Of a stretch of DNA of 64,000 nucleotides, positions 16,425 to 32,193 are shown piece after piece. A program made the translations under genes and the position numbers. Origin of the DNA: Mesostigma viride. Taxonomy: Eukaryota; Streptophyta; Mesostigmatophyceae; Mesostigmatales; Mesostigmataceae. The DNA lies in assembly GCA_009746045.1 (NCBI GenBank), contig RPFO01000079.1, positions 4,602,238 through 4,666,237 on the forward strand, written 5' to 3'. The first letter of the stretch is position 1. Every line of letters starts with the position of its first letter. The notes below the pieces were generated by a model that saw only the letters and a program-made list of their open reading frames with translations, was not told where the DNA came from and searched no databases.

Positions 16425-19400
16425 TTACAAGTGGCCGTTCTTGGCCAAGAAGGCAGCCAAGTGGTCCGCCGGGTGCATCTCCTGGATCCGCTCCTGCTGC
16501 TGGCGTTTGCCACCCAGCTGCTGCCGATGCTGTGCCGCCAGGGCGTGGAACTTGGCCTCGGTGCCGGCGGCCGCGCCCCCCGCGCGCGCCACGAGCGCGT
16601 GGTCGTGCACACCCAGCGCCGCGTCCGGCTTGTTGGCGTGCCGCCGCCGGGTCTCCGCGTTGATGGCCATCGCTCGGTCCATGTCTGCGCGCTGCGCCTC
16701 GATTTTGGCCAGGAACTCCTTGTGAAGCGCCTCCAGTGCGGCCTGGGCGGGTGGGACATGAGGTAGGGCAGGTGGATCATGAGTTACGATGAGGAGATCC
16801 TTAGGGAATGCCCGAGGTTCGCGCCGTCGCAAGTTGCACTGTGTGAGGCTGAAACTAACGATAGCCGGGGAGGTCAGATGACACTATTTGCACGTCATGG
16901 GCTGCCATGTTATGCTGAGATGGCGACTGATGGGCCCCTCTCGAGACCAAGGGTGTCCTGACCACATCAGGCAGCCAATTATCGGCGGATATTTGTGGGC
17001 AGTGGTGGTTGCTGATCCTGTCGGCCATGCCCTCATGTGGGATGCCTGAGGGTCGGCAAAATGGCACGGAACCTGCGAACTGCGTGACTTGTTCACCATG
17101 AAGAAGGGGGCACATGAAGAGAGGGTCGTGCCCCTCTAGTTTTTCCAAGAAGCAAGAGCTCACAACTGATCACCCCCCCCCCTCCCAAAGCACATCGGTG
17201 CCCTGAAGGCCAGCAGCCGCAACGTTCCAGAGGGAGCCTTCAAACCGCAGGCAAGGCAAGCCAATCAAACACGCGACTACAGAAGGCACACCTATTAAAC
17301 GCATGCCTATTAAACACAAACCTAGAGACGACATGCCAATTGAACACAAGCCTAATCACCACACGCCTAATGATCACAAGCCTGCAAAGCAAAAGCCATC
17401 TTGAAGCTAGCCTAACCACCACAAGCTTGTTTGCCACATGCCTGTATGACCATGCCAGTCTATCTTGCAAGCTCATCTAACACACCAGAACCTAAAAATA
17501 AAGCACCACTATTGACCATATCCCGACCACGAGTATATTACGTAATCGAGACTTTGGTCACACGCCCTCTGCCGCAGCTCACCTTCTCCTCCTCCTCCCG
17601 GCTGGCCTTGACTTGAATCGCCGTCTTCATTGCATGCTCGTGCTGCGCCACGTTCGACCGCCACTGCTCGTGGCCCCTGGTGATGTGAAACGTGTGGTCC
17701 ACCCCGATCGCGCCACCCGTCCACCCCGCGGGCGGAGCCGGCTTGGCCGCCGCCGCTGCACTGGTCGTGCCACCTGGCTTGGCAGCGGTGCCGCCACCTG
17801 TCGTCTTTCCTCGCGGGAGCGCCTTGCGTGACTTGGCCGACGACGCGACGACACGTGGCGGCCCCGTGCGCTGGGCAGGGGGCACGGATGACGTGACGGC
17901 CGTAAGCAAGTCCTGCGTGAGCTCCGTGTGGGTGGGCTTGGGCCTGCCCTCGATCCGCCGTGCGACGCCCCCCTCCCACCGGACGTGGTTGAGGTCCTTC
18001 AACGCCATGCGCGCGCGCGCCTCGAGCAGCTTGTTGTTGGTCGCCGTGGCGCCGCTCACAAATTGCACGAAAGGGGGTGGCGGGGGGAAGTAGTATTCCG
18101 CGGGAGTCTTGCCCTCCTGCCCTTCCCCTCCCTCTCCCTCTCCCTCTCCCTCTCCCTCTCCTCCTTCTCCTCCCTCTCCCCCCTCTCCTCCTTCTCCTCC
18201 CTCTCCCTCCCCTCCCTCTCCCTCTCCCTCTCCCCCCTCTCCTCCCTCGCCCCCAGATGCTGGAATCGGCGCCAGGCCGCCCGCCAGCGTGACCGTGCTA
18301 CTGCTTTCCTCCGTCACGTCGTTTCCTTCGGGCTCCAATGCCCACCCCTTGGGGCGGGGGGCAACCGTGTCCACCAGCTCCTCTCCCCGCATGCGCTTGA
18401 TCTCGGCGTCCCGCTCCCTCTGCGCCGCCATCTTCTCCTCCACCAGGCGAAGCCGCGCGCCGCCCTTGCCAATCCTTTCCGCTGGCAGCCGGAACGTGAG
18501 CACGTCACTCGCCCTCATGTCGCCCTCGGCTCGTTTGGCCGCCTCGGCCGCCAGTGCCTCAAAGTGGCTCTGGCACACGCGGCCCTTGACGTTGCAGTAG
18601 TAGGGGTCGTGCTCAAAGACCTTGGGGTACGAGACGGGGACCAGCCCCAGGCCCTTGAATTTATCCGACCACCAGGTCCGGGAATGGATCACGTGGAGCG
18701 GGGGCGACGCGGACCTGGCCGCGCAGGACTCCACGGCCACCTTGGTCCCGCACACTTGGGCGAGCACGAGCACGTACGCGTTGGAGAGGCGGGAGACCTC
18801 CCACAGGACCGCGTCAATGTCGCGCGTCGACCTCGCGTACTCCAGCTGGTAGAGGATGAGCACGAGGTCGAATGTCGCGTCGGGGAAGGGGAGGTCGGCC
18901 AGGGGGGCGACGATCACGTTGCCGTGCTTCTGCTGGTTGGGGCACAGCAGGGAGGTCTCCTGGGGGCTTGAGGAGATGCCGACCACACGGTCTACCTGCA
19001 GGGGGGGGGGGGGGGGGGGGGGGGGGAGCCGCCCAGGTTTCCGTTCAACCCATTCATTCAAGGTATGCATTCAGGTTTCAACTCGTACACGGTCGATCAA
19101 AATTCAGGTGGCAGTTTGAAATGCATCTAGTAAGCTAGCATGGCAAGGCTAGCCCGTAGAAAGTTAAACCTGCACACATGGGGCAACCAAGACACAGGCA
19201 GCGAGAGCTTTGACAATGTCAGCAGCTGAGCTTAAGACCGCCAGTATGATTACCAACAAGGGTCATGCCTACCTATACCAGCACCGATACAAAATTGGCA
19301 AACATTGGTACCGGGTCGACCCTACTTGGCACCCCTGTCCTCTGACTCTATCCTATTTCCTTGCCTAGGCACACCAATTTGGGGTATCCAGATGTGTAGT

Positions 19401-22400
19401 AACAGGTAGCCCCATGATGTAATACCTCATCATCCACTGCACGCTGGGGCACTGTTCAAGGTCCCGCTCCCCTGCCCTCGCAATAATAAATAGCCTAGCA
19501 CACACACGTTGGGGTATCCCACCCCCTAGTACGCAAGTGTGTGCGTACTGCCACCGTCAGGCACCTCTTACTGTTGTCTCGGTGGATTGCCTCCCGACCC
19601 ACCCCGGGGGATCTCATCGGTACATAGAACACGCCGGGGCCCTGATCACTGTCTGTCATCGCTACCCTTCGCACTTGTGTTTGTGAAGCACGCCCACCTT
19701 GGGGTATCTCATCGTCAAGTCTTCCAGCAGCTGCACCATGCGGCACACACCGGGCGCGATCACCAAAATGTCTTGGATCTGTCGTGGGAGCCGGCACCGT
19801 CGACGGCAAAGCAGCACGCACGCATGTGCATGAAGGCAAAAGGCTACGGTTACATCACCAGCGGCGGCAGCATGTTCAATGTACAGCAGCTGCAGCACGT
19901 TAGATAACCAGCAGCAGCAGCAGCACGGAAGCATGTTAGCTGACCAGCGGCGAGCCGACAAGGGCGAGCAGAGGAGGCCAGCCGGACAAGCCAGGGATAT
20001 AGCCGGGCAAGCCAGGGATACCCATGGTCTCTTGTAAAACATCATCATCAGATAGCCGACCCATTTTTTCGAAGGCCATAACTATAGGTTGGTAGCCTGA
20101 GGTAGGGACACACACAAAGGTTGGGGCACGCACATAAGTGTTATTAGTTATTTATAACGAATCACATGAGGGGAGTCAATGATCACTTGAGGGGAATAGC
20201 GTATGCCAGCAGCAGATTTCGTCCCAGCATGCTTGCAGCAACGACATGTAACCCTCCCCTTCCCCCAAAAAAACCCATGAAGCAGAGCTCTTCCTCTCTC
20301 CTCTTTAGCTCCTCCTCTTTAGCTCCTCACTAGCCCTTCCTCTTTAGCTCCTCACTTGCCTTCCTCTTTAGCTCCTCACTTGCCTTCCTCTTTTAGCTCT
20401 TCCTCTTTAACTCTTCCTCTTCAGCTCTTCCTCCCCCCACTCACCTTGCCCTGCTGGAAGTGCGCCGCGTAGATGTCATGGATCGCCTGCGCGTACACAC
20501 ACCCGGGGCAGCGCACCCTCCTCCCCGCCAGCAAGCCAGGGTCGCTAATCTCCACCAATGGGAACAACCCGGCGAGCGGCTGGTACGGCTCCTTCCCCTT
20601 CTTGCCATGCTTCTTCTTGGGCTCTTTTGGGATTGCCCCGTGGGGCCCGATCGCGTGACCGTAGGGCCGCTCCTGCGTGCGCGTGCTCCACCTCTCATGG
20701 CCTAGCATCTCTTGTCGGGGCTCCGAGAGCAAGAGGCCGTGGAGGGAGAACGTCTCACGCCACCACCATGCAGGGTAGTCATTTTGGATGACGCTGCATT
20801 TGTGAGGGTGTTGAGGGGGGGGGGGGGGGGGCGCAGCGGCAGCGCCAGAGGAAGAAAGAAATCCAACAAAAATTGCTTGACTGTAAGCAGCACAGATTAC
20901 ACCACAGCCATAAGATACCCCACGTTGTACCGTGGGAATAGGCCTTGCTGGTCCGCTGTTTTCACGCACAGGTCCTTTTCTGCACACAAGCAAGCCGTTG
21001 CGCTCCGTTGGTCACACAGGCAAGTCCTCTTCTACGCACCAAAACCTAGACAAGGCAAACAAAGCAAGCCCATGCGCATGCCACACACAGCTCCTCTTCT
21101 ACACACAAACGAGCCGTGCTGGTCTGCTGTTCCCACTTACAGGTCCTCTTCTACACACACACAGAGGAGACCGTCCTTTTCTACACACACAGAGGAGATG
21201 GTCCTCTTATACACACACACACACACTCACTCTCACACACAGAGGAGACGTGCTTGCGGCTGGCAACGTACAGGTCCTCTGGCCCCAGCTTGACGCCCTT
21301 CTCGGCGAAGTGAACGGCGATGAACACGTGGAGGCTCGCGACGCGGGCCATCTCGGCGATCACCTTTGCGAGCCGGTCGATGGGCACGTACTCCAGCACG
21401 TGCGTGGACACCTGGCGCATGCGCACACACACAGTACATGGAATCATAGAAAACAATCGTATGAAGAACCAAGTAAGGGTCATCAGCTCGTGGCAGTGGC
21501 GGGGAGGGTCGTGATGGTTGTTTGCTGGAGGGAGATGGTGGGCGCTTGGGCACGTATACCACTGACATCAGATTGTGCCCAGACTGGGGTGGACGTTAAC
21601 ATTGGGGGAGTACACCTGGAGCGGATGCTCCCCCCCCCATCCCGCCCCCCCCCCCCCCCAAACGAACAAACAAGTTGACAGCATAAGATCAACAATGAGC
21701 AAAGCTGGAGGCAGTACGACGTGGCGGTCTACACCCTTCGCAAGGGGGTTGGGCTTAAAATATTGTTGGTTGCGGAAGATGGAAGATGAGCGTCATGAAA
21801 GCGGCAAATGCGGCCGGGGGGATCCCAGCACGCGGCAGTCATCATGCTCTTACACAAGGATGTGTGCAAGCACACCGGAAGCATGACTACTGGCACGCCC
21901 CACGATACTGGCACACCCAAACACCATACACACCTAGCTACCAAAGCCCATACACGCTTGCTTCTGGCACCCATCACAATGCACACTCATGACCCAATCG
22001 TGCATGTGTGCGTGCGCGTGTGCACCCACCACCATGTCGAAGGACTTGTCGGGGAAGGGCAGCGCGTCCAGCGGCGCCTCACGCACCAACCCCTTCTCCA
22101 GAAGGTCCGCGCACATCTCCTGGCATACGCCACGCATGTGATCCGGCAAGCCGAGCCAAGGCAAGCAAGGAAAGTCAAGGTGGTGTCCCATACAACGCCG
22201 CGAGTGGTGGACCATCCATCAGGCCTGCATCGATTGTCCCACAGTAACATATGCCATCCTATTCACCATAGTAACATATGCCATCCTATTCACCATAGTA
22301 ACATATGCCATCCTATTCACCATAGTAACATATGCCATCCTATTCACCATAGTGACATATGCCATCCTATTCACCACGCAAGAGGCCACGCACGAGGTGG

Positions 22401-25400
22401 TGGCATATGGCCGAATGGGCGGCGGCAGATGTGCGGGAGTGGTGGCAGATGTGGGGGGGTGGCGGCAGATGTGTGGGGGTGGCGGCAGATGTGTGGGAGT
22501 GGTGGCAGATGTGTGGGGGTGGAGGCACGGGGCCGTGTTGGTGGCGGCCCCAACCATACCGCAGCCACGACGATCCGAACCCTGCGGCTAGAACTGCTTT
22601 TAGAAGTGCTGTTAGAACTGCTTTTAGAAGTGCTGTTAGAACTGCTGTTAGAATTGCTGTCAGAACTGCTGTTTGAATTGCTGCCAGAACTGCTGCTAGA
22701 ACTGCGGTTAGAACTGCTGTCAGAACTGCTGTTAGAACTGCGGTTAGAGCTGCTGTCAGAACTGCTGTTAGAATTGATGTTAGAATGGTGATAGCGAGAG
22801 TTCATGCCATGCTTGGCATCACGCCACGAGTGCACCTGTCCCAGTTTTGTATTGATGTAGGTGCCACGAATGCACAGGTCCCAGTTGCAGCGAGCAGATA
22901 CCCCCCAGCTCAGGAACAGCTCACACAAACATGAGTCGTCACGCGCGGCGGCTCTTCCTGGGATCGCACGCTAGTGGCTCGCGGAGGATGAAAGTATACC
23001 GTCGGCGAAAGCATAGTTGCAAGGTTTGCAGGGGACATCGGCAATGTGACCGACGCCAGCAGTACCTTGAGCGGTAGTGCGATGGGCTCCACCCCTTGTG
23101 TAGGGTTCATGGTTGGTTGGACTGTCATTATCTAAACCATGGGTTTACACGCCCAGCCATGTGTACAGGGCTCATACCTTGAGCGGCAGTGCGATGGGCT
23201 CGACCCCCTGCGCCCGCCACCCGTGGTCGTTAAACTTGCGGACGAGGCCGCACCCGCCCGTGCCCACGTCCAGCACGGTGCGGATGCCAGAGGCGCTGTA
23301 CGCGTCGAAGATGGCCTCGGCGTACTTGCACCCGTCACACTCGACCATCCCGAACAGGCGCTGCAGGTAGCGCTCACGCTTCTGCCGTTCCAGTGCGGCT
23401 GAGGGTAGTAGCGGGGGAAGGGGGAGGGGAAGGGGGAAGGGGGAGTAGAGTAGAGGGGGAAGGGGGAGGGGAAGGGGGAAGGAAAAGAGGAAGATAAAGA
23501 GGGGAGAAGGGGGGGGCAGGGGCAGGGGGGAGGAGGAGGGGGGGGAGGGGAGGGGAAAAGGGGAAAGGAACGGGGGGGGGCAAAGGGGGGCGGAAGCAGG
23601 GGGGGGGGGGGGGGGGAGAAGGGGGAGGAAGGGGTGGCAAATGGGGGGAGCAAATTATGGTGGGGTCAGTGGAGGAGCGATGGTGGCCATGCGACTAGGA
23701 TAACATCCGATATAATCCGTTAATCTGATCAATCATCGGGGCAGAGAGGCACGGTGCCGCTACGCCCATATACAAAATGGGCATGCCTTCCCCCATGACT
23801 CCTGTGCCATTCATCCATTCATCCAACCTTTTCACGGCCCAACCAAAGCCGTAATCGACGCACCTGCGCTATTTGAGAATCCAGCAGCATCTAACGACTG
23901 AGGCGGGAATGAGTTTGCGCTGACAGCACTCCCACCAACATGTTCTCCTCACCTACACACCACTGTGTTCGTCCTCACCATTCCTATGTCAAATGTTTCC
24001 CGTGCAGGTATTAGCATGATCCCATAAATTGTGCCTTTCACCCCGAAGCTGTTTACTTTGCGCTCACCCTCACATTCACACCATCCCATTGGCCCTCAAA
24101 GTTCTGGCCTTGATGTCACCCTCACCTCCACCGTATTCGGTTCATCATCGAACACCTCATGGGTTACGGCCTCTCCCTCCCCTCCCTGGACCCTCCCTCA
24201 CCTCCCTGGACCCTCCCTCCCCTCTCCCCTCCTCCCAGGCCCCATGCTCCCCTTTCCCCAGGTTCCAGCACGTCCCTGAGACGTCTCCATGACCCCCACG
24301 GCACTGCAATCACCCTCACCTCGCGCCTCCTCCAAGGCCAGCCGCGCCTCCTCGTCGATCTTCTTGGACTCCCGGATCGCCTTGCCCGCATCAAACGGCA
24401 GCCGGTGGCCCTTGCGGTTTAGACCCCGAGGGTCCAGGCCCAGTGGGGGGGGGCTCGGTGGTGGTGGTGGCCTCGGGGGAGGGGGAGGAGGGGATGGAGG
24501 GGGAGGGGGCGGGGGGGGCGGGGGGATTGGTTTCGGGGGGGGAGGTGCTGGCGGGGGTGGGGACGGCGGGGGTGGGGATGGCGGGGGTGGCGAGGGCGGT
24601 GGTGGTGGCGGTGGCGAGGGTGGTGGCGGCGGCGGCGAGGGTGGTGGCGGCGGCGGTGAGTAGCGGTACTTGGGAAGGATCACCTGCGGTCGGATGAGTG
24701 GATGAGCACAAACAGTACAGGAGTAAGTCCATGAGTTAAAACACTATCCCACGTCGCATCCAGGCACGATCGACTATTTGAGCTCAAGCATTCATGCCTT
24801 GCCTCGCCGGCATGCAACTCTTGTTAGGGAATCAATGTCCACGAGATAACAAATCCAACTCTTGTTAGGGAATCAATGTCCACGAGATAACAAATCCAAC
24901 TCTTGTTAGGGAATCAATGTCCACGAGATAACAAATCCACCCATAGCAACTCCACCCATAACCAATCCACCCATAGCAACTCCACCCATAACCAATCCAC
25001 CCATAGCAACTCCACCCATAACCAATCCACCCATAGCAACTCCACCCATAACCAATCCACCCATAGCAACTCCACCATAACAAATCCACCCATAACAAAT
25101 CCAACATAACAAATCCACCCATAGTGGATCGACCCTTATATGCCTTGCCTCCTGGGCACCAACCCATAATGGCAGATTACTAATAACAAACGTCCCAAGG
25201 ATGCACGCAGCCATGCGCATGCCCCAGACGGGGGGTAGTGCGTCACGCATGCAAGCAGGCACCGCGACCGTACATGCATCTGCTCCTCGGAACCACGACA
25301 ATGAAGGCAACAGTATAAATGACAACGATGATGATGCTGATCATGATTATCACCAAATGCACAATAATAGTCACAATAATAATAGCAGCTACCATGAGAA

Positions 25401-26715
25401 CTAACCTGACGCCTTGACCGCGGCGGTGGCGGCGACGACGCTTGTACCAGCGGCGCCCCCTGCGCCCCCTGGGCCCCAGGGACCACCTCACCCAGCTCTG
25501 CCGCGGCTGCCAGCTCCAGCTCCCTCTCCACGTCCTCCAAACTCGAGACACCTGTCACCGCATCCATCTGAATGGGCGGGATGATGCGGGGCGGTGGCGG
25601 CGACGGCGGGGGCGCAAACTTGGACGCGAGCGACTCAGCACTGATGCCAAACAGAGGGGCCTCAGGTGCCGCCGGAAGGGCAGGGTCCACCTGGTCCATG
25701 AGGCGCACCGTATCCATCGGGTTCACCTCGCGAGTCCCCCACTCGTCGCTATAGCTGTGTTGATCCCCATCATCCGCGTCCACCTGCCCCTGATCCGGCG
25801 CAGGCGGGGCGTCGCCGTCCCCCAGAGCCTGGTTGATATCATGATAGAGCTCTTGCACTTGCGCCTGTAACTTCTGCTCGGGGGTGACGGGGGCGGGGCG
25901 CGCCCGCGCTCGCATGTGGGCGTGCATGTTGCCCACCATCTGGACAGGTGGAGCCACGCAAGGGCAGACAGGTGGCACCATGCACGGTTAGACCGGCGGC
26001 GGGATCCCACAGGGGTCACAAGTGGGTGCCACGCACCAGCGGACAGGTAGGGCCACGCAACCGCGACGGCATGGGTAAGGAAGTGGCCAAGGACGACATA
26101 AGAAAGGGCTCAAGGATGAGTGCTTGCAAAAAGGGGGCACGAGAAAGGGGCACAAGGAAGGGGTATGGGGGAGCGCCTGGCTGCGTGGGGGGTACAGACA
26201 GGGCATGGCCTGGAGGGGGAATAGGCATGAGAGGGGCATGAGAGGGAAGGATGCCCTATATTTGACAAGGAACCAAACACAAGGATATTCTGGACACCTC
26301 GCTATTGCCACTATGCAGAAGTTTTATCAATGGAGACTTGTATACTTGTCCGTGCAGCCTCCCGTGCAGCTTGTACACTTGCTCCGTGGGGGTCGGGGGA
26401 CGCGGAATCAACGGATACCCCTCAGGAGTGCGAGAGACTGGCGAAACTATAGCTGCACATTTGCGCAGATAGGGAAACGGAGACTTTGCTCAGGATTCGC
26501 GGCAATGCTGTCTCTCAGCGTATGTAGGGCTTATACGAAGAGTTCGGGGTCCCGAACGGGCTTGGGTTTCTACGGCGCAGGCAGCCCAATCCGAGAAAGT
26601 GGCGGGGACTTACCGCTAAGAAAAGCACTCCGACAAGCGCCATTAATACCATAATCCATATTGCACGCGGGCAGCGGCGCTGTGGCCGCCTAGATGTAGC
26701 CGCGAACTTTGCCAT
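16425..26715 (-). CDS. Membrane-anchored protein with a methyltransferase domain and a degenerate second copy (1176 aa, 9 exons)
   Basis: Minus-strand exons: 26715-26614, 25939-25406, 24683-24320, 23398-23178, 22119-22030, 21411-21272, 20793-20445, 18995-17583, 16742-16425 (TAA). All are GT-AG and phase-consistent. Residues 1-17 are basic and about 18-34 hydrophobic (IWIMVLMALVGVLFLA), suggesting a type II anchor, perhaps Golgi/ER. Next come an acidic region with a short helix (KLQAQVQELYHDINQ) and a Pro/Ser-rich stalk (about 222-290). Domain 1 has SAM motif I VLDVGTGGCG (375-384) and FPDKSFDMVVSTHVLEYV. Domain 2 repeats the entry motif (VECDGCKYAEAI at 352-363; VRCPGCVYAQAI at 577-588) and FPDATFDLVL, but motif I is replaced by VDRVVGISSSP. 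The tail holds a Gly-Glu run (18112-18255). Substrate unknown. Exons 1-2 and the exon 6 donor are least certain. Confidence 0.75.
18110..18255 (-). repeat. Coding Gly-Glu repeat (GGEGGEGEGE)
   Basis: CCTCCC/CTC units on the plus strand encode about 48 residues of alternating Gly and Glu in exon 8. The tract keeps the frame. Likely a disordered acidic linker and prone to length change. Confidence 0.85.
19001..19026 (-). repeat. C run (minus strand) abutting the exon 8 acceptor
   Basis: 26 G on the plus strand reads as a C homopolymer followed by TGCAG and exon 8. The whole polypyrimidine tract is one homopolymer. Confidence 0.9.
20290..20450 (-). repeat. Ladder resembling the exon 7 end in the following intron
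   Basis: The exon end GGGCAAG|GTGAGT (donor at 20444) is followed by repeated GGCAAGTGAGGAGC and AGCTAAAGAGGAAG units (about 20310-20420). The copies lack one G of the AAGGTGAG junction. Could also be simple GA-rich repeat expansion. Confidence 0.45.
20960..21285 (-). repeat. Ladder of exon 6 end copies in the following intron
   Basis: The plus-strand string TACAGGTCCTCT at the exon 6 end (21269-21280) recurs exactly at 21138-21149, where it is followed by a consensus donor (minus GAGGACCT|GTAAGT). A further copy is at 20965-20976 (11 of 12), with weaker ones near 21020, 21090, 21170 and 21195. Each sits in a CTACACACA-rich unit. Confidence 0.7.
22231..22376. repeat. 27-bp minisatellite, about 5 copies
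   Basis: Unit CATAGTAACATATGCCATCC plus TATTCAC, nearly perfect, in intron 4 of the methyltransferase gene. Confidence 0.9.
22425..22530. repeat. 18-bp minisatellite (GGTGGCGGCAGATGTGTG-like)
   Basis: About six imperfect units in intron 4, following the 27-bp array. Confidence 0.8.
22588..22795. repeat. 15-bp minisatellite (GAACTGCTGTTAGAA-like), about 13 copies
   Basis: A degenerate array in intron 4. Three unrelated minisatellites follow each other within 600 bp of this intron. Confidence 0.85.
23063..23207 (-). repeat. Echo of exon 4 end plus donor
   Basis: 23175-23207 (exon 4 end and first donor bases) recurs at 23063-23095 with 31 of 33 identical bases, 112 bp into the intron. The copy keeps the frame (GVEPIALPLK) and the AAG|GTA donor. 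Confidence 0.85.
23400..23640 (-). repeat. 240-base pyrimidine tract before exon 4
   Basis: G/A-rich on the plus strand, so C/T on the transcript. It abuts the exon 4 acceptor at 23399-23400. Confidence 0.85.
24440..24662 (-). repeat. Coding Pro-rich tract of exon 3
   Basis: GGT/GGC/GGA-rich plus strand encodes long runs of Pro with Ser interruptions (PPPSPPPP) on the minus strand. This resembles extensin-like stalks. The pure Gly frame on the plus strand is its shadow. Confidence 0.8.
24809..25130. repeat. Two adjoining minisatellites in intron 2
   Basis: Three perfect 41-bp units (CAACTCTTGTTAGGGAATCA ... ACAAATC) from about 24809 to 24933, then about five 30-bp units (CCACCCATAACCAATCCACC ...). 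They share the ACAAATCCA/ACCAATCCA core. Confidence 0.9.
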
Positions 26716-27803
26716 CGTTCAGGAAGGGACCATCAATTAACAACGCAGCAAGGAAATTTGATATACTTCCACAGAGCCCACATAACGCCAGATACAGGGC
26801 TCAGCAGTTAGTCTAGGCTGAAGCTCTCTCTAGCCAGTAAGCTAATGATCCTCGCAAAACTGATGCCTGGAACTTGTGTGCTTGGTTGGACACAACTGCA
26901 ACCATGTTCGTGTGCTTTTCCCGTCACACCTAGGCATGCAAGGGACACCCATCGTCAGCTTCTTTCAGTTCTTGCCGAGCATGTGTCGAAAATTGACATA
27001 GCTTTTAGACAATCTACACGGCAATGTATTATGTACACACGAACGCTATTCCCAGCACATACGACCATCCGCCATGCCCGCGAATAGCACGCGCCATCGC
27101 TTTAGTTCTGTTATTATACACAGTGGCAAGACTTGGGGTGCGACACGTGGGGGACATCAAATTTAGTACTTTGCTGGAGTGCTGCACCTTCCCGCGACCC
27201 AGCCCGCGGAGGGCTGAACAGGGCAGCGCTGCGCCGCGCCGGGCATTCTTCCGGTTCGCAGCCGGGGCATTTCCCCGGGCAGCGTCCCCACGAGCTCCTG
27301 GCTTCAACCACAGGGGCCTAACCAGGGTCTAACAGGCATTACTTTTACAGTACTGGCAAGTGTTTTTTTTCCAGGTAAATAGGTGTACGTTTATTCCAAA
27401 TGTAACCAGTATTACCTGGCTTTTACAGTACTGGCAAGTGTTAACAAACTGCAAAGGCTACTATGATTATCATCTATTTGCTTGTACAGTACTGGAATTA
27501 TTAGTAAACGCGGTTGGTTTCAGGGCTCCCTAGATAGCACAAAGCAATGCGATTAATTTCTAGGGTCCTTATGGCTACCTGCCAGTCGACAAGTCATCAA
27601 TTTCATTTACCAAGCGACAGGGAAGGCGAGCATCCACGGAGCATGGAGCATGGAGGTCTCTACTGTATAACAACCCGAGCGTCCCCGAGCAAGACATGGC
27701 AGTAAGGGAGCAACTGCAGAGAGGCAGCGCTGCGTGAAGCCCTCGTGCTATCAACCAACCTTATCTATTTAATTTTGCATAGGTAGTCCTACTCTCTGGC
27801 AAG
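26716..27803. promoter_or_regulatory. Divergent promoter region between the methyltransferase gene and NDUFS8
   Basis: The two genes are transcribed away from each other over 1.09 kb. The string CTTTTACAGTACTGGCAAGT occurs at 27342-27361 and again at 27420-27439; a shorter version (CTTGTACAGTACTGGAATT) starts at 27481. The core CCAGTACTG is nearly palindromic. Spacings are 78 and 61 bp. The repeats lie 320-460 bp before the NDUFS8 ATG. A regulatory role is inference. Confidence 0.4.

Positions 27804-32193
<4,390 letters not shown>

Noticed and set aside
17928-18971. 347-codon plus-strand frame
   Set aside because: Antisense shadow of methyltransferase exon 8.
21240-21260. Exon 6 ending later, after SRKH, using a GC donor
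   Set aside because: The GTACGT donor at 21271 gives a consensus site and the correct phase 2 into exon 7, yielding EDLVIQNDYPAW.
24289-24663. Gly-rich plus-strand frame
   Set aside because: Complement of the Pro-rich coding tract of exon 3.
24809-25130. CRISPR-like regularly spaced repeats
   Set aside because: Contiguous minisatellites without unique spacers, inside an intron of a eukaryotic gene.
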